Notes under the pieces: model-generated
The model's input: only the letters and a program-made list of their open reading frames with translations
What the model was told of the DNA's origin: nothing
The model's database searches: none
Part shown: positions 59,060-64,000 of the stretch, piece by piece
Layout: the number at the start of each line of letters is the position of its first letter
Numbering within the stretch: position 1 is the stretch's first letter
Program-made: the position numbers and the translations under genes
DNA from: Plasmodium coatneyi
Taxonomy: Eukaryota > Apicomplexa > Aconoidasida > Haemosporida > Plasmodiidae
Assembly: GCF_001680005.1 (NCBI RefSeq)
Contig: NC_033563.1
Coordinates: 1,550,001-1,614,000 of the forward strand
Reading direction: 5' to 3'
DNA: 64,000 nucleotides

Positions 59060-59300
59060 GTCGTATGATAAGGTTAGGAGGGTGGAGGGGGGTCCTCCAA
59101 AGGGAGGATTCACCAAAGGGGAGGACTCCAATGAGAGGGGAACCGTAACAGGGATGACCCCACCAGTGGGGTGTGTCGCCCCAGGCGAGGGGCGTGTCCC
59201 CTAGAGTGATGTGTTGCCCCCGGCTAGGAGTAGTATAGACAAACCTTCAATACTACGGTTGCCACAATCACGTATTATATGTGTAGAGGGTGTGTACATA
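59060..59300. ncRNA. GC-rich hairpin cluster, candidate structured RNA
   Basis: A GC-rich island in AT-rich surroundings. Three consecutive 6-bp stems are seen: TCCTCC/GGAGGA at 59093-59108 (loop AAAG), ACCCCA/TGGGGT at 59157-59172 (loop CCAG) and CGCCCC/GGGGCG at 59177-59194 (loop AGGCGA). No protein frame is convincing. It lies between a KIR and a SICAvar gene. No Pol III box B is recognised. The ncRNA label is a hypothesis. Confidence 0.3.
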
Positions 59301-59624
59301 GGGTCTAAGGAAGGGGGGGTGCCCTATACAGAGCACAGGGAACTGTCCAACTACAAACTACGATTTTTTTGCATGCTTGGGTTGTTCAAGTTAAATGTAT
59401 ACATATAATTCTACAATTTATGAGGACCCTACGGTCAGCATAGTTCCAAAATTTTAATGTACACTACATTTTCTTATTAGTGCGACATTATTATAGGGAA
59501 AACGATAAAAGAAGAGTTGAACGGTATCGTGTAAATTTGGGGTCCCCCTTTTCCGCGTTTTTAATAAGAACCATGGCGAGTATCTTATGTATGTATAAGT
59601 TAAAGTCCATATTTTACTACACAA

Positions 59625-59740
59625 TAAGGGGAAAAAAAAGGAAAAAAGAAGAAAGAATAAGAAAGAAAGGCCATTTTGCTCCTACGTTGTATAAGCTCCA
59701 TGGTTACTGATCTTCCTTCGAGGAGGACATTCATTAAGCA
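59625..59740 (-). pseudogene. KIR: Orphan KIR-type 3' flank
   Basis: A purine tract followed by CATTTTGCTCCTACGTTGTATAA...TTCCTTCGAGGAGGACATTCATTA on the + strand matches, with differences, the block directly after both KIR stop codons, in the same orientation. No KIR tail exon is readable upstream of it on the minus strand. It is likely the remnant of a lost KIR gene. Confidence 0.4.
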
Positions 59741-60180
59741 CAGCGCACTATGAAAAGGATATTGTACACAGACGTGAGAAAACCTTGTGTGTACGCATCT
59801 TACCGGCTCCTTAATTCGCTTCCTTCCCTTTTTCCTATTTTCACATCCCACATATATACTTATTATCTAGAACATACACATATCCAAGAATTTCGCTCGC
59901 CCGCTTCGTGATGGTTTATGAATATACATATCAAATTTTTTTTATTTCTTTGCTTTTTTTTTTTTTTTTCCATTTTCTTTACTTCCCTTCTTCAGTAATG
60001 AGCATGCTACACTGTACTCAATTCTTCCTTGAGGGATAATGAAACATCATACATATATGTGTATCAAATGACTATACGTTTAATAAGAATGAGTGATAAA
60101 CGAACTTACTGCAAATAGCAACATAAAGGAGAAAAGGAAGGGAACAATTCCTTCTCTTTCTGGAGGGAAGGGACAACTTC

Positions 60181-60440
60181 CCAGAGGGAACCTTCGCGAA
60201 AACTTTCGAGCGGACCCGATCACAATTTTTGAAACACTTTTCTGAAATGTCGATAATTCGAATGAGGAAAGAGAAAATTATTAAGGTAAAAAAAATTACA
60301 AAAACAAAAATTTTATAACAAAAAAAAATTTAATGAACATATTTTAGATCGTCAATAAAAAAAATTATCCCAACACATCTGTGAACTGAGAAAATTTTTT
60401 TCTTTTTCCCGGCTTATATTCATTACACATGAACATGTAA
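60181..60440 (-). promoter_or_regulatory. 3' flank of SICAvar shared with KIR-1
   Basis: Contains GAAAATTATTAAGGTAAAAA, AATGAACATATTTTAGATCG and CTTATATTCATTACACATGA in the same order and orientation as 42940-43200 below KIR-1, and begins with a CCTTCGCGAA motif like the CCTCCGCGAA there. It lies ~200 bases past the SICAvar stop. It is a probable 3' UTR or end-of-transcript element common to both families. Confidence 0.5.
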
Positions 60441-60634
60441 ACAATCTAACATACAACACAAAAAAAAGAAAAAAAAAGGAAAAATATTTATACTACACAC
60501 TAAACCCGGAATCTGAACATGGAACCTGTTCCTTAAGAACATCAACACTAAACTCAGAATTTCCACTTGGTACATCTTCCATAGGAAGAAAGTCTTCCTT
60601 CCTAAACCCGGAATCTCAACTTGGTACCTGTTCC
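60423..60634 (-). repeat. SICAvar-tail repeats downstream of the stop
   Basis: About three further units of the ACCCGGAATCTGAAC...ACCTGTTCCTTAGGAAC repeat (as read on +) follow the SICAvar stop codon. The C-terminal residues VPKEQAPSSDSGFREGRLCS are the last in-frame unit, so stop position varies with repeat number. Same family as 46486-47020. Confidence 0.7.
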
Positions 60635-63600
60635 TTAGGAACAAAGTCTTCCTTCCCGAAACCCGGAATCTGAACTTGGAGCCTGTTCCTTAGGAACATT
60701 TTCCTCCTCTATAAACTCACATCCCATAAATTCCTGCACAATTATTTTAAGAAAGTCCTCCTTCGTCGAATGCAGATCTTCCCTTTGATATTCGTCTAAC
60801 ACTTCTAAATGAATATCAATTATCATGCGGCGGCGACCAACACCACGACGACCAACATGTTTACCAACTTTTTCCTTCCTTCTTGTTGGAACAGATCTTG
60901 GTTGTCTGCGTTTCTTTACTAACGTATATTCATGTGGACCATCCTGGTCGTCCACATGATCAGGAAGTTGTTCTTCTAAAGGAGGAGGACCACGTACTTG
61001 ATGAGCTCTTCCGTAACGTTTTCTTCTTTTACCAGGTAGGGCAAAGTACTGAAAGAAAGAAAAATTATATAATTTTTAGGGTGTGCAATGTTGTATCTAA
61101 GACCAGAACAATAAATATAGGAAAAGGGCGAAATGTACATCTAAGGTAAAAAAGTAGAGGGCGTGATTTTTTTTTTTTTTTTTTTTTTCTTTCTTTTTTT
61201 TTTTTTCTTTCTTTTTTTTTCTTTCTTACCTTCCAGAATAAGTAGGTCATAGCAGAAATACCAAGGAACACAGGAATGGTAGGAAGGTATGGGGTAAGGA
61301 AGTCGGAAGGGTCGACCATCTTTTCCTTCCTTATATTCCCTACTTCCTGCGGCTTAATTGCACGTGGTGCTATTGAACTTTTTCCTGAATGAACAGCTGG
61401 TGTTGCTTGAGGTACGGATGATGCCGCTTGTTGTGGTGGTCCTTGAGGTTTGCCTGGTGGTGCTGGACCTTGTGGTTTGTTCCCACCCTGTTTTGGTTCT
61501 ACATTCTCCTGATGCTGAGGTGGTGGAGGAGGAGGGGGTTGCTGTCCTGGACCAGGTCCCTCTCTAGGTCCCTGTCTTATTGAATTTGTTCCTGGACTAC
61601 CATCTGCAGCACCCTGGGGACCAGGTATAGAACTAGCACCTGGTTTAGCCTGACCACTTAGACCACCACCATCGGGGGGAGTTCCTGGGACACTAGGAGA
61701 TAAAGGATTTGCTGGGGCACTGTTAGGATTCGTACCTCCTGCCTGACCATTTTGTTCAGAAGCAGCGTGAACTTCCTTCTCTTCTTTAGCAGGAGCAACA
61801 GCTGCGGGTGCAGGTGCTTTGTCCGTTTTACCAGCATCTGCAGTATTAATAGTGGGACCTAAAGTGTTAACAGAAGTATCATATTTGATAACAGTGGTAG
61901 TTGCAGCTTCACGCGTCGAAGACCAAGTGCCGCTTATATATTCATCCCCCTAAACCATCATTCTCAGGGACAACTTCAGGAGTCTATTCAGTAGGAAGGT
62001 GTAAAGCGATGTCATCATCATTACCTGTAACATCTGCCCTAGGATTCCCTGTTCCAGTTTCGTGAGTATTGGTTTCTGCTGCCTTTGTTACTTCAGGAAC
62101 TTTGGCAGGTGGTTCTTCTGGTTTCGGTGCTCTACTTCCACCACTGGAGGAGGATGAACTTAGGTGTGATTCTACCGTATTTTTTACTTCGTCCAATTGG
62201 CCATTAGCTCTATTTTCAATGTCCTTCAATTTATCTACTAATTGTTTCCCTTTCTTAGGTTCCTGCCTGCTGCTGCCAGTGCGAGCCACACCATCAGGTA
62301 CGTTCACTTTATACTTCCTATATTTTTCTGTGCACCAATTACTATTGTGTATTCCTTTCATTCTTCCCTTTTCTGCTTCACACTTCATTTTCTCAATAAT
62401 TATGTTCAAAATATCATTGTTATCCCTATAAAGATTACTAGTTTCTCCATATTTACAGAGATCATTAGAATCTTTACCATTCCAGTTAGTCTCTAACTGC
62501 TCCATAGCTTCATAGGCATATTTAATTAATTCCTCACTAACACAAAGACCTTTTACATAGGTCAGCCATATAGTCAGGAGATCACATTTCCCTACACACG
62601 TTTTCTTTTTTCCTTCTACTAACTGTGTACTCTGTTCCTCACATTTATACTTATGTTCATTTGCAATTATTAAATTCCTTACTAGGACTTCGCAGAACTC
62701 TCTCTCCTGTTGGTTCCAGATTTTGTTCGTTCCTACCTTCACCTCACATACACTCTTCATCCCTACCCACTTATAATAAATTCCATTCTTATCAGCATCA
62801 CTTGGAACATTAGAAAATTGCGTAAACAGCTCATCCCAATTTTCTATAAATGAATGTGAAACAAATATGCAAAAGCGAATACAGGGAAGCAAGGAATACA
62901 TATATACTTATTCATTTCTAAATATTCCATTCCCTGGGTTCAAATATATATATATATATGAATATAATTATATGCACTCTGAAACAATAGTAGTGAGCAG
63001 AGAAGTAAAGATTAACATACCTTGCTCCTGGTTATCCAATCCACTGATTGAGCAAGTTTTTTGGTCTATGGATAGGGTGGTGAGGGATTTTTGTTTTTGT
63101 ATTGTGTCCTGTATTATTTTTTCCAGTTCATTTTTTAACGCCTTTTTTATTGCTTCTTCCCCCTCCGTTAATCCTCTATTACTCACTTCCTCTATTATAC
63201 TGTCTGCATCTTCTCTTGATACAGTGTCGCCTTTTACCATTACTTCCTGCAATTCTTCTATTCCTGCTGTGCTGGTCACTCCAGCTCCTGGTCCTTTACC
63301 ACCTTTAGTCCCTGCGCTTTCGGTACAAATATTACTCCTGCTCATAACCATATCATACTTCAGCACCCTATTCTTCCCGTTCGCACTATTTCCCTTCTTT
63401 ATTTCATTCTGCACCCACTTCTTTATTGTTGCACCAATTAATTTCCCCCCCACTTTTGCCTCTTCTAGATTTAGGTTATAGCACATATTCTCTGTCATAC
63501 TTAATTTATTGTCCTGCACGCTCTGTTTGACCACTCGTGATACATGTGGAAGTACCTTTCCAAAGAGGCAGTGCTGCCCATATAATTCTATTAATGTAAT

Positions 63601-64000
63601 GGTGCCAACTAAACACCTTAGATATGTAGTTACCTCATCTTCACCTGCAACTTTATCTCTTACTGCTAATTTTTGTGTTAATCCATTAGTGTATAACATC
63701 ACTTTGATCATAGCCTTGCATAACTCCTTTTCTGTATTTCCCCATGGTGTTATTTTTTCCCCATTTTCCTTCATCCCCGTAGCACAGGAAGTTGCTATCT
63801 CCTTCTCTTCACCCGGTCCAAGTGTTCCCATAAGGTTATCAAACATTTTCCCCAAACCTGCCCAGATTCCTATCTATAATATAGTGAGGAGGAAGTAATT
63901 ATACACACATATATACACAGTTATATATATGTACATATATGTATGTATATATACATATATGTAGACATATAAATGTATATATACACATTGATATATATAT
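60635..64000 (-). CDS. SICAvar: SICAvar variant antigen, 3' half (5' end beyond window; possibly disrupted)
   Basis: Minus-strand exons: 63873-63021 and 62843-~62029 (joined in phase via G|AA), ~61949-61230, and 61048-60635. The first two are Cys-rich SICA ectodomain units (e.g. CAKAMIKVMLY-type helix with KELCKAMIKVMLYTNGLTQK; FCEVLVRNLIIANEHKYKC). Next is a long Pro/Gly/Gln/Ala-rich stalk ending in a membrane segment, DFLTPYLPTIPVFLGISAMT then YLFWK. The last exon (YFALPGKRRKRYGRAHQVRG...HEYTLVKKRRQPRS... RRMIIDIHLEVLDEYQ...EDLHSTKEDFLKIIVQEFMG) is the conserved SICAvar cytoplasmic domain. SICA proteins are variant antigens on the infected red-cell surface. Between the second unit and the stalk, the frame hits TAG (61986-61984) and shifts at a five-G run (61946-61950). 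This may be a small intron (TTTAG acceptor at 61952-61950) or damage. Confidence 0.88.
63880..64000. repeat. AT/CA microsatellite in a SICAvar intron
   Basis: TATATACATATATG-type repeats fill the sequence upstream (in gene direction) of the 63873 exon, directly before its TTATAG acceptor. Another TATATA run sits in the next intron near 62946. Confidence 0.6.

Noticed and set aside
58730..59131. Minus-strand frame with Glu/Lys/Gly repeats
   Set aside because: It translates the CT minisatellite and a poly(T). No homology is recognised.
61358..61567. Plus-strand Val/Leu-rich frame
   Set aside because: Antisense of the Pro-rich SICAvar stalk.

Overview
The window is nuclear DNA of a malaria parasite. 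The evidence is AT-rich intergenic DNA full of poly(A)/poly(T) tracts, GT..AG introns, proteins rich in Lys/Asn, PEXEL-bearing PHIST genes, and KIR (pir) and SICAvar variant-antigen genes. SICAvar together with KIR points to the macaque-parasite clade: Plasmodium knowlesi is most likely and P. coatneyi is the main alternative. An interstitial array of telomere-like repeats and a KIR stalk that resembles host CD99 both favour P. knowlesi.

Region 1 (1-33.9 kb) is a housekeeping block. In order it holds: a giant coiled-coil/WD40 protein (+, 5' end possibly outside the window), an unrecognised 1172-residue protein (+), a tubulin-tyrosine-ligase-like enzyme (+), a PTC7-type PP2C phosphatase (-), a four-exon WLM/Wss1-type metalloprotease ending in a SUMO-binding-like motif (+), a ZNF207/BuGZ-like zinc-finger protein (-), a degenerate acyl-CoA-synthetase-like protein (+), Integrator subunit 9 (-), diphthine synthase DPH5 (-) and adenylate kinase AK1 (+, two exons).

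Region 2 (33.9-51.8 kb) is an island of species-specific genes. It holds two intact two-exon PHIST exported-protein genes (+), one KIR gene (-), 19 copies of a 14-bp telomere-like repeat, an orphan array of SICAvar-tail repeats, and a broken PHIST gene followed by another degraded reading frame.

Region 3 (51.8-64 kb) starts with an intact NOP58 gene (+). It continues with a KIR gene carrying two KIR domains (-), a GC-rich hairpin cluster, an orphan KIR-type 3' flank, and the 3' half of a SICAvar gene (-) that runs off the right end.

The antigen genes share architecture. The PHIST genes have a short signal exon, a PEXEL of the form RQL[S/A/C]E and a helical PRESAN domain. The KIR genes have cysteine-rich ectodomain(s), a Gly/Ser/Pro stalk, one membrane segment and a cytoplasmic exon starting YTS. 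KIR and SICAvar also share 3' flanking sequence. The most notable single item is the 19-residue CD99-like peptide in the stalk of the first KIR gene. Splice sites were placed by eye from GT/AG and reading-frame agreement. All family assignments come from recognition, with no database search.
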